This document shows, one piece after another, positions 1-9,920 of a stretch of DNA of 64,000 bases. Positions within the stretch are counted from its first letter, which is position 1. Every line of letters begins with the position of its first letter. Source of the DNA: CAZTZL01 sp964537715 (GTDB taxonomy: Bacteria > Zhuqueibacterota > QNDG01 > DSAB01); assembly GCA_964537715.1 (NCBI GenBank), contig CAZIAH010000005.1, forward strand, positions 7,562 to 71,561, given 5' to 3'. Below the pieces are notes generated by a model. That model had not been told where the DNA came from and did not search any database. It saw nothing but the letters and a program-made list of their open reading frames with translations. A program made the translations under genes and the position numbers.

Positions 1-1556
1 GGCCGTTCATCCCAGGGCAGTCCACGCGGCTCTGAACGCACAATATATTCGCTCTCAGGAACCAATGGCCAACTGCGCGCGATGGAGGCGCCTGTATATA
101 CTCGACGTTGATCTTTTTCTTTCCAGTGGTTGACAAAGTCGCCCAGATATTTCACTTGGTTATGACCTGCGGGTTCGTTGCCGTAAGCCATCATCACGAA
201 AGAAGGATGATTCCCATAAGCGTCAACAATGCGTTCTGTTTCATCGTAAATATACTGATCGATGGGCTTACCGTCTCCGAGGGATGCGCCATGATTCGCC
301 CAACTTGCACCTTCGGGCTGCAAGTAAAATCCGGTTTTGTCCGCTGCATTGAAGGCAGCCTCCGGTGGACACCAGGAATGAAAGCGTATATGATTGAATC
401 CATATTCGCGGCAGGTTTTAAAAATGCGCTCCCATGATCGGACATCTGTCGGCGGGCAGCCTGTTATTGGAAAAGCTGCGCAATCCACTGTTCCTCTTAG
501 GAAGGTCTGTCTTCCATTTACTTCAAACCTGACGCCATTAACCTTAAACTCGCGCATGCCAAATTGAATCTCTTTTAAGGCTTTATTATTCAATTGATCA
601 GCCAATTCTAAAGTAAGTTTGTAAAGCGCAGGATTAAATTCATCCCAGAGTTGAACTTCTTCCCCCATCGCATAATTGATTTTTATTATCGTGTCTGGCG
701 TGTTGATGCTAATTTTCGTTGTAACAGATTTTATCTGATGTCTGGTATTCGAATTAAAAGATTTTGCAGATAATCGAACCGTACAAAGCGAGGATCGTTC
801 ATCCGGTTTGCTTATGTTCATAACCACTTTAACAGATTTTGTGTGTATATCGGGAAAAAGTTTAACATCCGCAAAATGGATCGGAGGCAAGGCTTCCAAT
901 TTTATGCTGCCGACAATACCGTTCCAGTTTCCCTGTGTATGGTCGGTGAGGCTGTGCGAATCAGGACCGACGTTAATATCTTTGATGCGATTATCAACCC
1001 GAATGACAATCGAATGCTTTCCCGGTGTTAAGCTTTTGCTTAGATCAAAGACGTGAGGTGTTGAGAGACTGTTTTGCAGTCCTTGTCTGATCGTATCTAC
1101 CCAAACGATGGTTTCCCAGTGCGGACGTTCGAGGAACAATTTGATGGTCTTGTTTTCCCACGATTGTGGGATTGTTACCTCTTTACGATACCATGCAGAT
1201 CCTACATAATGTTTACGCGGCGTAAGCCAAAACGGAAATTTGATATTCCCGGGTTGTCGGTATTTTTTTAACCGTGGATCGAAAAACCAGGAGCTGTCGT
1301 AAATAGTGCCTGTCCACCGGGTTGTCAATGACGGTTCATCACCTTTGTTGTTTTCCGCCATGGAACCGGGTAGTGTCATCTCATCGACTAAATCAAGACG
1401 ATACCATTCCTGCTTAATTCCAACATCTAAAGAATCAATCGCAAAATGCCATTTACCGGCAAGTGAAATGATATTTTTATGGTCCACATCACAACTCGCG
1501 AACAAAATGATGATTGCAAAAAAGCTGACTGTTTTTAAAATGGATTTTTTAATCAT
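1..1556 (-). CDS. GH2-family glycoside hydrolase, lipoprotein, cut by window edge
   Basis: The reading frame stays open from the ATG at 1556 to base 1 (518 codons), so the C-terminus lies outside the window. Visible parts: a lipoprotein signal (residues 1-22, lipobox LFASC, Cys22), a jelly-roll sugar-binding domain (about 30-220), an Ig-like domain (about 225-335) and the start of a TIM barrel. YGNEP at 457-462 puts the GH2 acid/base at Glu461; the nucleophile would lie beyond the edge. GH2 enzymes are mostly beta-galactosidases, beta-glucuronidases or beta-mannosidases. In this RG-I locus, removal of beta-linked galactose or glucuronate from side chains at the cell surface is plausible, but substrate specificity cannot be read from the sequence. 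The ribosome-binding site is weak. It is the last visible gene of the minus-strand cluster. Confidence 0.85.
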   Translation of the reverse strand, partial: MIKKSILKTVSFFAIIILFASCDVDHKNIISLAGKWHFAIDSLDVGIKQEWYRLDLVDEMTLPGSMAENNKGDEPSLTTRWTGTIYDSSWFFDPRLKKYRQPGNIKFPFWLTPRKHYVGSAWYRKEVTIPQSWENKTIKLFLERPHWETIVWVDTIRQGLQNSLSTPHVFDLSKSLTPGKHSIVIRVDNRIKDINVGPDSHSLTDHTQGNWNGIVGSIKLEALPPIHFADVKLFPDIHTKSVKVVMNISKPDERSSLCTVRLSAKSFNSNTRHQIKSVTTKISINTPDTIIKINYAMGEEVQLWDEFNPALYKLTLELADQLNNKALKEIQFGMREFKVNGVRFEVNGRQTFLRGTVDCAAFPITGCPPTDVRSWERIFKTCREYGFNHIRFHSWCPPEAAFNAADKTGFYLQPEGASWANHGASLGDGKPIDQYIYDETERIVDAYGNHPSFVMMAYGNEPAGHNQVKYLGDFVNHWKEKDQRRVYTGASIARSWPLVPESEYIVRSEPRGLPWDER

Positions 1557-1598
1557 AGTTTTTGTATAGAATCTAATTCGGCCACACAACCACGATTC

Positions 1599-1682
1599 TT
1601 ATCTCCATCCTTCTGCTTTTTCCAATGCCGCTAATACGGATACCAATAAAATTACTGCCATAGGCCATTTTATCGATTTCAT
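1599..1682 (-). CDS. possible 27-residue single-span membrane peptide
   Basis: A short frame starts 13 bases after the stop of the GH105 gene, with GAGAG about 9 bases before the ATG. The product would have a short basic start, one hydrophobic stretch (about residues 7-19) and a charged end. Position and amino-acid make-up are compatible with a coupled small membrane peptide. I recognise no family, and a chance frame of this length is entirely possible. Confidence 0.25.
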   Translation of the reverse strand: MKSIKWPMAVILLVSVLAALEKAEGWR

Positions 1683-1695
1683 TCGTTTAAACTCT

Positions 1696-3165
1696 CTATT
1701 TTAGCATCATCATCTTACTTGTTCTAACCTGATTAGCCGCTCTCAATTGGACGACATATAGTCCTGAAGGTACATTATTTCCAAAATTATCCTGCCCGTT
1801 CCAATGATTCCTGTAAGTTCCTTCTTTCAATTGAGCATTTTTATAAAATGAAATAGTTTTTCGTCCTTGTAAATCATACAGGACCAAATCGACGAATGTT
1901 GGTTTTATTAAAGAAAAAGAAAGTGTTGTTGAAGAATTAAACGGATTAGGATACGCCTCATATAGTTCAATTTGGGTTGGAATTGCAGAACCACTTTGGG
2001 GAGACACACTCATACTTTCAGCCATTTTATACATCTCACTGCCTGCAAGTAGAAATCCGCCATGCCCATATCCTTCAAAATTTGGCGCCTTATCATAAGA
2101 TAAAGGCTGGCCATCGGAGGGTTGTTTGCCTGTGCTTTGGACATAACCCAAAAATCCATCGGGATGCAGCGCATCATTTACCATGCCGTTCCATCCTTTG
2201 ATTGCAGAAGTGCTGTATTTGGGATCAGTTAGAATTCCATTGTTGACGCCCCATGCCAAACCATAGGTGAAAAAAGCGGTGCCCGATGTTTCTTTACCGC
2301 CATAATTATTGGGATCGTGCAAACTCGAATTCCAGAAACCATCTTCCCTTTGCACCAGCACCAGCGCTTCAGCCATTTCCCGGAATACCGTGATATACTC
2401 GTCGCGATGAGGAGTGTCTTCCGGGATAATATCGAGAACGCGCGCAAGCGCAGTGAGCACCCATCCATTTCCACGCGACCAGTACTCATCTTCGCCGTTT
2501 GGCGCCTGACAGGGAGGATCAAAGTCCTTATCGCGCCACCATAAATGATCTACAGGATTATATAGACCATTATCGCCATGTGTGGTTTTAGTATAATTGT
2601 AAATGCTATACATTTTCTCAAAATATTTGTCTTCGCCGGTGACCACGCCAAGTTTTGCGTACACTGGCATAGCCATTTGTACAGCGTCAATCCACGACCA
2701 GTAATTATTCTTGTCGCTATCAACCTGTTTATCGATATTTTCTTTGATTGAAGATAATCGTTCTGGTTGAGGATCAATCTGGTAAAGTTCCAGATATGTT
2801 TGCCCGCAGCACTGATGATCTGCATCAGTCGTTTCCAAACTACCGTATGTTGGTTTCCACTGGTGACCTTCTGCCCATGTAACGGCATAATTGTAATAGT
2901 CTTGCTTTGAATCGATAAAATATAAAGCCATTAAACCCTCATAATATACGGCGCGCGTCCAGAGGTTGCTTGGGCGTACCTTATCGGTTACAATATCAGC
3001 AGTCGGGTCTGGCCATTTGTTCATAAAATAGGTGTTTGCCAAGGTCATTTTTTCAAGAATCGTTGTTTTGTCAGATAAATTCTGTGTATTAACTGCTGCT
3101 ATCGGAATAAGAAAAATTAATACAATAACAAATTTGCCCAAGTCTAATTTTTTAATCGTTTTCAT
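1696..3165 (-). CDS. GH105 unsaturated rhamnogalacturonyl hydrolase with C-terminal sorting domain
   Basis: Secreted YteR/GH88-105-type enzyme expected to remove the 4,5-unsaturated galacturonate left at the non-reducing end by RG lyases. Residues 1-27 are a signal peptide. An (alpha/alpha)6 barrel follows (about 35-385), with conserved stretches TDADHQCCGQTY, WSWIDAVQMAMP (candidate catalytic Asp), YWSRGNGW and DGFWNSS. The last ~80 residues form a FlgD-like, type IX secretion-type domain (YPNPFNSSTT), so the protein is probably exported and surface-attached. AGGAGG stands about 9 bases before the ATG, fixing the start. It is distinct from the second GH105 at 30375-31607, which lacks the sorting domain; the two may act at the surface and in the periplasm respectively. 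Confidence 0.9.
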   Translation of the reverse strand: MKTIKKLDLGKFVIVLIFLIPIAAVNTQNLSDKTTILEKMTLANTYFMNKWPDPTADIVTDKVRPSNLWTRAVYYEGLMALYFIDSKQDYYNYAVTWAEGHQWKPTYGSLETTDADHQCCGQTYLELYQIDPQPERLSSIKENIDKQVDSDKNNYWSWIDAVQMAMPVYAKLGVVTGEDKYFEKMYSIYNYTKTTHGDNGLYNPVDHLWWRDKDFDPPCQAPNGEDEYWSRGNGWVLTALARVLDIIPEDTPHRDEYITVFREMAEALVLVQREDGFWNSSLHDPNNYGGKETSGTAFFTYGLAWGVNNGILTDPKYSTSAIKGWNGMVNDALHPDGFLGYVQSTGKQPSDGQPLSYDKAPNFEGYGHGGFLLAGSEMYKMAESMSVSPQSGSAIPTQIELYEAYPNPFNSSTTLSFSLIKPTFVDLVLYDLQGRKTISFYKNAQLKEGTYRNHWNGQDNFGNNVPSGLYVVQLRAANQVRTSKMMMLK

Positions 3166-3264
3166 CTTATGTGCCTCCTAAAATCATAAATTAATTATTA
3201 TAATAACAAGGTATTACGAGAGCGATGGAAGCGCTGATGCACCTTTTTAGACCGGATTCATAAG

Positions 3265-5415
3265 TTATTCTCCCATTTCAGCTGGTACTTTTCCTACAAC
3301 AATGCATTTGCTCTCCCAGGGTTCAAGTTTTAATTCAAATGCGACATGGCCGGGATCCGGTGATGATGCATCAATCTTGAGGATTTTCCCTTTCATGGCA
3401 TCCCATCCCTGAGCTTGTCCTTTTCCTGTAAGTGTTACATTTCTCTCTTGTTTTACTCTACCTTCATTAAAGAAAAAAAACAAATCAGCATCTGCAAGTT
3501 TGCGATGAACATATTTAATTTCTGCACAAGCGCTGTCCAGTTTAACATCCGGTTCCGGTAACGCTTTCAATACTTCCAGGGTCAATTCTCCCGACGGTTC
3601 TTTTATCGCCCAACTCAGATCGCCAGGAGCTGTTGCATCACGGAATGTTTTGTCCACGACAAGCGATGGTTCATCACCAAGAAAAACGACTTTTCCACCT
3701 GATGCAGCAAAAGACTTTAGACGATTAAGCGCCTGTTTCGAAATTGCAAAAGCCGATGGAATGAGTACCGTTCTGTATGTTTGGCCGCTTAGATTTTTAA
3801 ATCTACCATTTTCAAGTTGCATGGCTGACGAAAGCGCTGTTTCATCAACAAAATCAAAATCATGCTGCGTTTCGAGTAGGGTTTGCATGAGTTGCAGAAC
3901 ATAGTCGTTGCTTTCTTTATGTCCGAGCCACAAGCTGGTTGTCGGATGATACACAGCAATATCCGCGGCCGGCCGGCCTTGTGAAAGCAAATAGCAGCAG
4001 CGGTGTATATAATTGGCAACACCTGAAAATTCTTCACTTGCAGTCCAGCCATTCAGTCCAAGCTTTCCACTCGATGATGCAGGCACAAACATTACCTCTA
4101 CCATATTGATGCCGCGAACGAGTTGATAATCCAGCACCCATTTGGCCTGGGCAACAGACGGCTTAATATGGTAAGCGGCAAAACTCTCAGTGAATGAGCG
4201 CGGCTTACCGTACACATGAGCTGACGACGATGCGTATTTGGGATAATTCGTCGCATTTGTGTTATCCGGCCAGATCTGATTCCATATTGCATCTACACCG
4301 GGCATCTGGACGTGCCGCATACATTCAAAGAAATCCCCTTCGTGCGTTACCAATTGCATCATATCATCTTCTTTGTTCAAATGAACGAGATATTCCAGGT
4401 TATTCTGAGCGCACCAATCGGCCTGTTGCTGGAAAAAATATTCGCCGAACATATCGGACCAGACATCCCAATAATCGGCTTTTATGCGCTTTTGCTCATC
4501 GGTTGGTTTACTTATAAAAAAAGAAGCGACATAAGGTTGGACATCATAACCTTTGCGCTTTTTGAAAATCTCGAAGATTTTCGGCGTCCAGGGAATACCA
4601 CGGATGCTGTAATCCGGCTCATCACCGCGAAAGCCCAGTACTGTTTTCCCAAATTCCGACCCGACACGTTTCTTATGTTCTTCATGAGTAAATTCGAGGA
4701 ATTTTTTTGTGGCAGCGGGATCGAGATAGTCCATCAGCGAATTGCTGGTATCTTTGCCATGTGTCGGATTGTTGACAGCGCGTGTCGGCGAACTGCGGAA
4801 ATCATGTTTGATGAGTAGAATGCTCCATTCTCCTTCCGGCGCTGTCCACTGTAATTGGCCAGATTGGATTTCAAGAATTTGGTTGGTCGTATCAGCCTGA
4901 TTAATAGCAATGGCGCCTATGATATCAGTAGGCAGTTTTTGAGAAATTGTTACTTTGCCGGCTACTTCCAATGTATCAGCCACTACAAGAGCTTTCATTC
5001 TCAGCTCAGGCGCATCGATTGTAAACTTGCCCCCTGCAAATCCGCTGGGATATTTTCCCTCATCTACGATCCAGACCCGCATATCCCTTTCGCGCGCCAT
5101 TTCCACAGTGCGTTTGACCAGAGCAAACCATTCGGGTGAAAGATATGGAGCGCCCATGTCGTACCCTGATTCCAGGGTAACAATGTGAACGCCCCGGGCT
5201 TTAAAAGCATCCAAGTCCCGGGCAATCACTTCATCGGTGATTTCACCATCCCATCCCCAATAGAATGTCAGGCTGTATTCAACCGGCGGCGATTGGAAGT
5301 TGGCGGCGATTTCGTCCATGCTTGTGTCGTTGAGCGCTTGCCAGGAACGGTTGGATGAGCATGCAGATAAACTCAAAAGTATAAATAGGGACAGGACAAT
5401 TTTTAAAGATTTCAT
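3265..5415 (-). CDS. GH106-like alpha-L-rhamnosidase, lipoprotein
   Basis: The protein resembles the N-terminal and catalytic parts of the GH106 alpha-L-rhamnosidase family: FYWGWDGEITDEVI near the start, then the DEGKYPSGFAGG segment and a long TIM-barrel region. GH106 enzymes release terminal alpha-L-rhamnose from pectic oligosaccharides by inversion. I prefer the ATG at 5415, which gives MKSLK followed by a hydrophobic core and lipobox LSAC; earlier ATGs at 5427 and 5460 only add a polar leader. At about 716 residues it is shorter than many GH106 proteins (often 900 or more), so it may lack C-terminal accessory domains. It follows the GH78 rhamnosidase gene, from which it is separated by a perfect 19-bp hairpin. 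Confidence 0.75.
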   Translation of the reverse strand: MKSLKIVLSLFILLSLSACSSNRSWQALNDTSMDEIAANFQSPPVEYSLTFYWGWDGEITDEVIARDLDAFKARGVHIVTLESGYDMGAPYLSPEWFALVKRTVEMARERDMRVWIVDEGKYPSGFAGGKFTIDAPELRMKALVVADTLEVAGKVTISQKLPTDIIGAIAINQADTTNQILEIQSGQLQWTAPEGEWSILLIKHDFRSSPTRAVNNPTHGKDTSNSLMDYLDPAATKKFLEFTHEEHKKRVGSEFGKTVLGFRGDEPDYSIRGIPWTPKIFEIFKKRKGYDVQPYVASFFISKPTDEQKRIKADYWDVWSDMFGEYFFQQQADWCAQNNLEYLVHLNKEDDMMQLVTHEGDFFECMRHVQMPGVDAIWNQIWPDNTNATNYPKYASSSAHVYGKPRSFTESFAAYHIKPSVAQAKWVLDYQLVRGINMVEVMFVPASSSGKLGLNGWTASEEFSGVANYIHRCCYLLSQGRPAADIAVYHPTTSLWLGHKESNDYVLQLMQTLLETQHDFDFVDETALSSAMQLENGRFKNLSGQTYRTVLIPSAFAISKQALNRLKSFAASGGKVVFLGDEPSLVVDKTFRDATAPGDLSWAIKEPSGELTLEVLKALPEPDVKLDSACAEIKYVHRKLADADLFFFFNEGRVKQERNVTLTGKGQAQGWDAMKGKILKIDASSPDPGHVAFELKLEPWESKCIVVGKVPAEMGE

Positions 5416-5473
5416 ATTTTTATCCATTTTATTTGAGACTACGTATGAGTGCAATTTCAAAGTATACTTATAT

Positions 5474-5520
5474 CGAAGTGGTTTTGAGATTTTGTCATAA
5501 TAAATCTCAAAACCACTTCG
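5474..5520 (-). terminator. intercistronic perfect 19-bp hairpin
   Basis: Arms at 5474-5492 and 5502-5520 are perfectly complementary (19 bp) around a 9-base loop. It lies after the GH78 stop codon and before the GH106-like start. The minus strand has no T-run after it, so a classical rho-independent terminator is uncertain; an RNA-stability or processing hairpin between two rhamnosidase cistrons is the alternative. Confidence 0.6.
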
Positions 5521-5543
5521 GAAGGAGTAAATGATGAAACGAT

Positions 5544-8264
5544 TTATTTATTTTTTAGTATGTGTTCACCGGAACCAATATTATCAAGATAAATGTAATC
5601 TCCCTCATGGATGCCTTTGATTTCTTTTTGATCAAAAATTATTGTAGAAGTACTATTATTGCATTTTGGGACATAAACTTTAGCTGTAACATTATCCGGT
5701 ATTTTCACGCTTAATCTGTAATTGTTGTTTTCTTTTTTCCAGTCAACAAAAATATCACCCATATCTGTTTTGTAACTTCCCTGGGCATAAGAAAGTTTAT
5801 CTCCAAAATCCAATGGTTTAATTTGTACTTTGTCATTCTGTGGAGACAGAGATTTGACACCTAATATATAGTTTTGGATTGCCAATAAACCTACAGCGCC
5901 CCATGGATGTGATGTACTTTCGTTTTTCTCAATGGCATTCCACGATTCCCAGGTAACCGTCGCTCCCTGTGTTAAATTTTTGGCCCAGCCATCCCATTGG
6001 GTATTGGTATACAAATCGATTAAGTGTTCTCCTTCACCTGCTTTGCCAAGAGCTTCTGGTAGCCACCGCAAACAAATCATTCCTACATTCATTTTACGGT
6101 TTTTTATCTCTTCAACTATCTTATCCTGGCTTTCCTTTGGAGCTATATCCAGTGCATAAGGAAGAATATTTGCATGCTGGGAAACATGCTTACTTTGTGA
6201 TTTATCGCTATAAATACCATCTATATAAACTCCATCTTCATTTAGCAGAAGCGCATTCATGGCTTCTTTTATCTGGTTTGCTTTTGTCTTATAAATATCA
6301 CTATCAGAAGTATTTCCTAAAGCGCTGGCAATCTTTGCCATAATTGCAAAATCAGCAGAGGCATAGGCATCAATAACCGTTCTTGATTCAACACTCATGT
6401 CATACCCATATCTCATATCCTTAGGCCAATCAATAATACCATACTCATAGGGACCTTTACCACCTTTTAAATCGCGGATTAATCCTGTATCGTCATTTCT
6501 ATAAGTATCAACATAATCTGCAATCTTTTTTAATTGATGATAATGCATTTTCAGGAATGTTTTGTTACCTGTTTGCATGTAGTAATCCCAAACCCAAAAA
6601 AGGTATTGCTGTGTATAATCAGGAATGTCTCTCGCGCCATCACCGTTTGGGTAAACTGCATTTAAACGCCCATCCGGCCAATACTGATCCTGAGAATCAA
6701 GAAATTCATTTAAGGATCGCATGTTCATTGTCCGATCATACATTACACTCAAACAAGGCACCGCCTGAGACCAGCTATCTCCCAAAAAGGGACCTTTTTC
6801 TCTTGTTGGCGTATCTAAAAAGCCTTCCTGCGCGCCAGCCATCAATGAATGAACCATTAAATTCCAAACATTGTTAAGAGTGGTATCAGAAGATTCAAGC
6901 TTGGCACAATTTGGCGCCAGCTCATAATGTCTTGTAATAAAGCTAACATTATCAAAGGTTAACACATTGGGAGAATTCTCGACCTGAAGATACTGCAAAC
7001 CAAGATAAATATAGGGATTGAATACGGCTGTCTTTCCATTGAGAATAAAATAAAAGTGTAAATTGGTTTGTTGATTGATTTCTTCTGATACAGTTCCATC
7101 ATTATTTAAAACAAAACCGCCTAACATTTTTACCGTATCCCCTGAAGCGCCGCCTTCAAAATTGATTTTAAAACTTCCCGGATAAATTTTCCCCAAATCT
7201 ATGACATATTTTGAAGGTTCTATACGCGTCACTGAGACCGGTTTGATCTCTTTTTCAATGATCCGGACGAGGTCCGACCTTAAAATCCCGGTCCAAGGCT
7301 GAGTTGGCTGAGATCCGATCTCGGTTGCAAACTCCCAACCTGAATCATCAAGCTCCTGTGTATTCCAGTTCTCAATTGTTTTACGGCTGTCAATTTTTTC
7401 TACCCTGCCGACACCTTCACCATTACGCTGAGGCTGACCCGTAATCCACTGAGTAACCTGTGTCTGCTTCCATGTTTTATCGGTACCCAAAATAGTGGAT
7501 GTTGAATCTGTATATTCAATGATGGCTTTCATCAGAAATCCGCGCGTGCCTTTTGCCCGCCCTTGCCCAGCGCCATACCAATGCGTTAAACATGCAAACA
7601 GATTCTCATCATTGCCGAATAGATAGGATGTGACATCCCAGGCATGATAATAACTGTATTGCGGATAATGATGATTGAAACCCTTGCCGACAAACTTTCC
7701 ATTTATATAAAGTTCATAACTATGACATGCGGTTATATAAACAACGGCCCGTTTTATCTCTTTGGCGGGCAGCGTGACACGCTTCCGATAATAGGTATAA
7801 TCATCCTCTCCTTCAGTATCACGTTTTATCCATTCAGCGCCAGACCAATCGCTGTTTGAGAAGAGTCCGGTTGCAAAGGTGGCAGGATCAGAGAAAGGAC
7901 TGACATTTCCATCTTTATCCCAGATTCTGACTTTCCAGAGATATTGTGCGGCTGGTTTAAGCTTTTTTCCTTGATAGTAAACATAGTTTTGCAGCCTGGA
8001 TTCGGTCTTTCCACTATCCCAGATATCACCAAGTCCTGAATCGAGTTTTGACTTGCATGAAGATACGATAACCTGGTAGGCAGTTTGAATCTCATTATTA
8101 TCAGGATCACTGTTAAACCATGCAAAATAGGGCGTTTCAGAAACACCTGCCGGGTCAACTTTGTCATCACATCTTAAATTAAATGGAGCATCGGGTTCGG
8201 AAGCGCTTAGTTGAAAAGATACGCCTAATAGCAGCAGAATGAATACAATTTTATGTTTAATCAT
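5544..8264 (-). CDS. GH78 alpha-L-rhamnosidase
   Basis: Exported alpha-L-rhamnosidase of the bacterial GH78 type, inverting, releasing L-rhamnose from RG-I oligosaccharides or decorated glycans. Order: signal peptide (about 1-20), Ig-like N-terminal domain (PFNLRCD...TPYFAWF), the two beta-sandwich domains usual in GH78 (YELYINGKFVGKG; later the ENWNTQELDDSGWEF segment), the (alpha/alpha)6 barrel with the acidic motif DTPTREKGPFLGDSW, and the general-base region TWESWNAIEKN followed by SHPWGA, then a C-terminal beta domain. The ATG at 8264 is preferred over 8282 because GAGGAAACA stands directly in front of it and the signal peptide then begins MIKHK. Length is typical for the family. It sits between GH28 and GH106-like genes on the same strand. 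Confidence 0.93.
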   Translation of the reverse strand: MIKHKIVFILLLLGVSFQLSASEPDAPFNLRCDDKVDPAGVSETPYFAWFNSDPDNNEIQTAYQVIVSSCKSKLDSGLGDIWDSGKTESRLQNYVYYQGKKLKPAAQYLWKVRIWDKDGNVSPFSDPATFATGLFSNSDWSGAEWIKRDTEGEDDYTYYRKRVTLPAKEIKRAVVYITACHSYELYINGKFVGKGFNHHYPQYSYYHAWDVTSYLFGNDENLFACLTHWYGAGQGRAKGTRGFLMKAIIEYTDSTSTILGTDKTWKQTQVTQWITGQPQRNGEGVGRVEKIDSRKTIENWNTQELDDSGWEFATEIGSQPTQPWTGILRSDLVRIIEKEIKPVSVTRIEPSKYVIDLGKIYPGSFKINFEGGASGDTVKMLGGFVLNNDGTVSEEINQQTNLHFYFILNGKTAVFNPYIYLGLQYLQVENSPNVLTFDNVSFITRHYELAPNCAKLESSDTTLNNVWNLMVHSLMAGAQEGFLDTPTREKGPFLGDSWSQAVPCLSVMYDRTMNMRSLNEFLDSQDQYWPDGRLNAVYPNGDGARDIPDYTQQYLFWVWDYYMQTGNKTFLKMHYHQLKKIADYVDTYRNDDTGLIRDLKGGKGPYEYGIIDWPKDMRYGYDMSVESRTVIDAYASADFAIMAKIASALGNTSDSDIYKTKANQIKEAMNALLLNEDGVYIDGIYSDKSQSKHVSQHANILPYALDIAPKESQDKIVEEIKNRKMNVGMICLRWLPEALGKAGEGEHLIDLYTNTQWDGWAKNLTQGATVTWESWNAIEKNESTSHPWGAVGLLAIQNYILGVKSLSPQNDKVQIKPLDFGDKLSYAQGSYKTDMGDIFVDWKKENNNYRLSVKIPDNVTAKVYVPKCNNSTSTIIFDQKEIKGIHEGDYIYLDNIGSGEHILKNK

Positions 8265-8356
8265 TGTTTCCTCTTTTATCATTTTTTCTGCAATATTTTA
8301 CTCATTGTGTAAATTTAAATGCTGAACCCGGTATTTTGGGCCGGAGAATATTTGTA

Positions 8357-9895
8357 TTAAAATGCTTTATCCTTCACTTCTTCCAATTTTGTATTCTCAA
8401 CCGATTCACACTGGTTCGTCTCAAAATTTTTCACATTCTTCAACGTAAACATGGGCACATCTTTCATCTTCTGTATATCCACATTATTGAATTCTGCATT
8501 TTTTACATCTTCCAAAACAAAAGCCGGACGTGCATCATCATTCACATAATGAATTTCGACGTTGTTAAATTCAATACCATCTACGTGGCGAACGAAAAAA
8601 CCATAAGCCGGTATTTTACCAAAGAAACGGGGATCCGGGTAATGGTCTTCCAGTTCCGGGACCTCTATCGTGGTATATTCTTCAGGTGCGCCGCCTGTGA
8701 CCAGAAACTGGATATTGTTGAGTTTAACATCCTCGATATTATGACCGGGAATGCCCAGAATCAGCGATGCAGACTCGGGATTGGCGTTATTCACGATGAC
8801 ATCGCTAATGTTGATATGGCGCATCGCTCCAATTTTCATATCCTTTGGTCCGCGCATCCGACGGCCGATCCTTAGGAAAAGTGGCGAATTGGTAATATCC
8901 CGCATGGTGATATTGGAAATAGTAACATCTTCGAGAATACCGCCGTCTACTGTTTCCAGAGCCAATCCACGGCAATGATCGAACGTGCAATTGGTAATTG
9001 TGATATTCTTGAAACCGCCATTGGATTCCGTACCGAATTTTATGCGTCCCGTTACACCTCCATGATCCGGCGCCTCCTTTTGTGTTTTTTGAAAAGTACC
9101 GTCAAGTAACGTGTGCAAATCATAACCGCTAACCTGACAGTTGCTAATCATCACATTTTCTGTTGCCCGGGCATAACCCAGCGCGTATGAACTTTTCAAC
9201 ACAATCGCATCGTCATTCGGGGTATTGATAAGACAGTTCGATATACGCACATTTAAACAGCAGTCAATATTAATTGCATCACGATTGGTATCGATCATTA
9301 GATTATCAATCGTGAAATTATCCACCCCGGTAGGCAAAATGGCGAAGTGCCCGCATTTCTCCATAGTAATATCACGAATAGTCACATTCCGGCAATTTTT
9401 AAGTGCAATCGCTTTGTTTCCGGCGCCCACTTCCTCGGGGTGATCCCATTTCTGCAAGCCATCTCCCTGAATTTTACCCGGACCACTTATCGAGATATTA
9501 TTTAAGCACTCGCCCCAAATCAGGCTGTTTTGCCAATGGCTGTGCCCAAAATCCTGGTACATATCCCATTCGTTTGGTTCCGCCGGATCATACCCGCCAT
9601 CATAATCCATATGGCTTGCCGCCAGGATGACCGCGCCATGATCGAGATACAGACCAATATTGCTTTTTAGGCGAATAGTAAAACATAAATAGGTTCCGGC
9701 CGGGAAGTAAACAGTACCGCCGCCTGCTTCTTCGGCTGCATCGATGGCTTTATTAATTGCCGGAGAATCAATCACTTTACCGTTGCCGGTTGCGCCATAG
9801 TCTTTTACATTATACTGACTAGCGAATAAGGGCAAGGCCGTTATTGCAATTAATAACAATAAAACGGTTCGAATTTTATTTCGCTGGATAAACAT
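8357..9895 (-). CDS. GH28 family, rhamnogalacturonan/galacturonan hydrolase subtype
   Basis: Secreted right-handed beta-helix glycosidase of family GH28. A signal peptide ends after LPLFAS (about residue 26), then the family entry segment YNVKDYGATGNGK. The catalytic strip shows DTNRDAI in place of NTDG, the conserved NDDAIVLKSS, and GRIKFGTESNGGF. The classical GHG histidine motif of polygalacturonases is not seen; PDHGG just before GRIKFGTES may serve instead. This pattern differs from the second GH28 at 11129-12385, which keeps YGHGG, so different linkages are likely (rhamnogalacturonan or exo-acting specificity is an inference). AAGGAAAGGA precedes the ATG. GH78 lies 74 bases downstream and the CBM9-like/PKD gene 25 bases upstream. 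Confidence 0.88.
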   Translation of the reverse strand: MFIQRNKIRTVLLLLIAITALPLFASQYNVKDYGATGNGKVIDSPAINKAIDAAEEAGGGTVYFPAGTYLCFTIRLKSNIGLYLDHGAVILAASHMDYDGGYDPAEPNEWDMYQDFGHSHWQNSLIWGECLNNISISGPGKIQGDGLQKWDHPEEVGAGNKAIALKNCRNVTIRDITMEKCGHFAILPTGVDNFTIDNLMIDTNRDAINIDCCLNVRISNCLINTPNDDAIVLKSSYALGYARATENVMISNCQVSGYDLHTLLDGTFQKTQKEAPDHGGVTGRIKFGTESNGGFKNITITNCTFDHCRGLALETVDGGILEDVTISNITMRDITNSPLFLRIGRRMRGPKDMKIGAMRHINISDVIVNNANPESASLILGIPGHNIEDVKLNNIQFLVTGGAPEEYTTIEVPELEDHYPDPRFFGKIPAYGFFVRHVDGIEFNNVEIHYVNDDARPAFVLEDVKNAEFNNVDIQKMKDVPMFTLKNVKNFETNQCESVENTKLEEVKDKAF

Positions 9896-9920
9896 GCTGG
9901 GTTCCTTTCCTTGTTGAATG

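Noticed and set aside
4312..4818. 168-codon plus-strand open frame
   Set aside because: Antisense to the GH106-like gene; the hydrophobic stretch is a mirror of its codons, not a supported gene.
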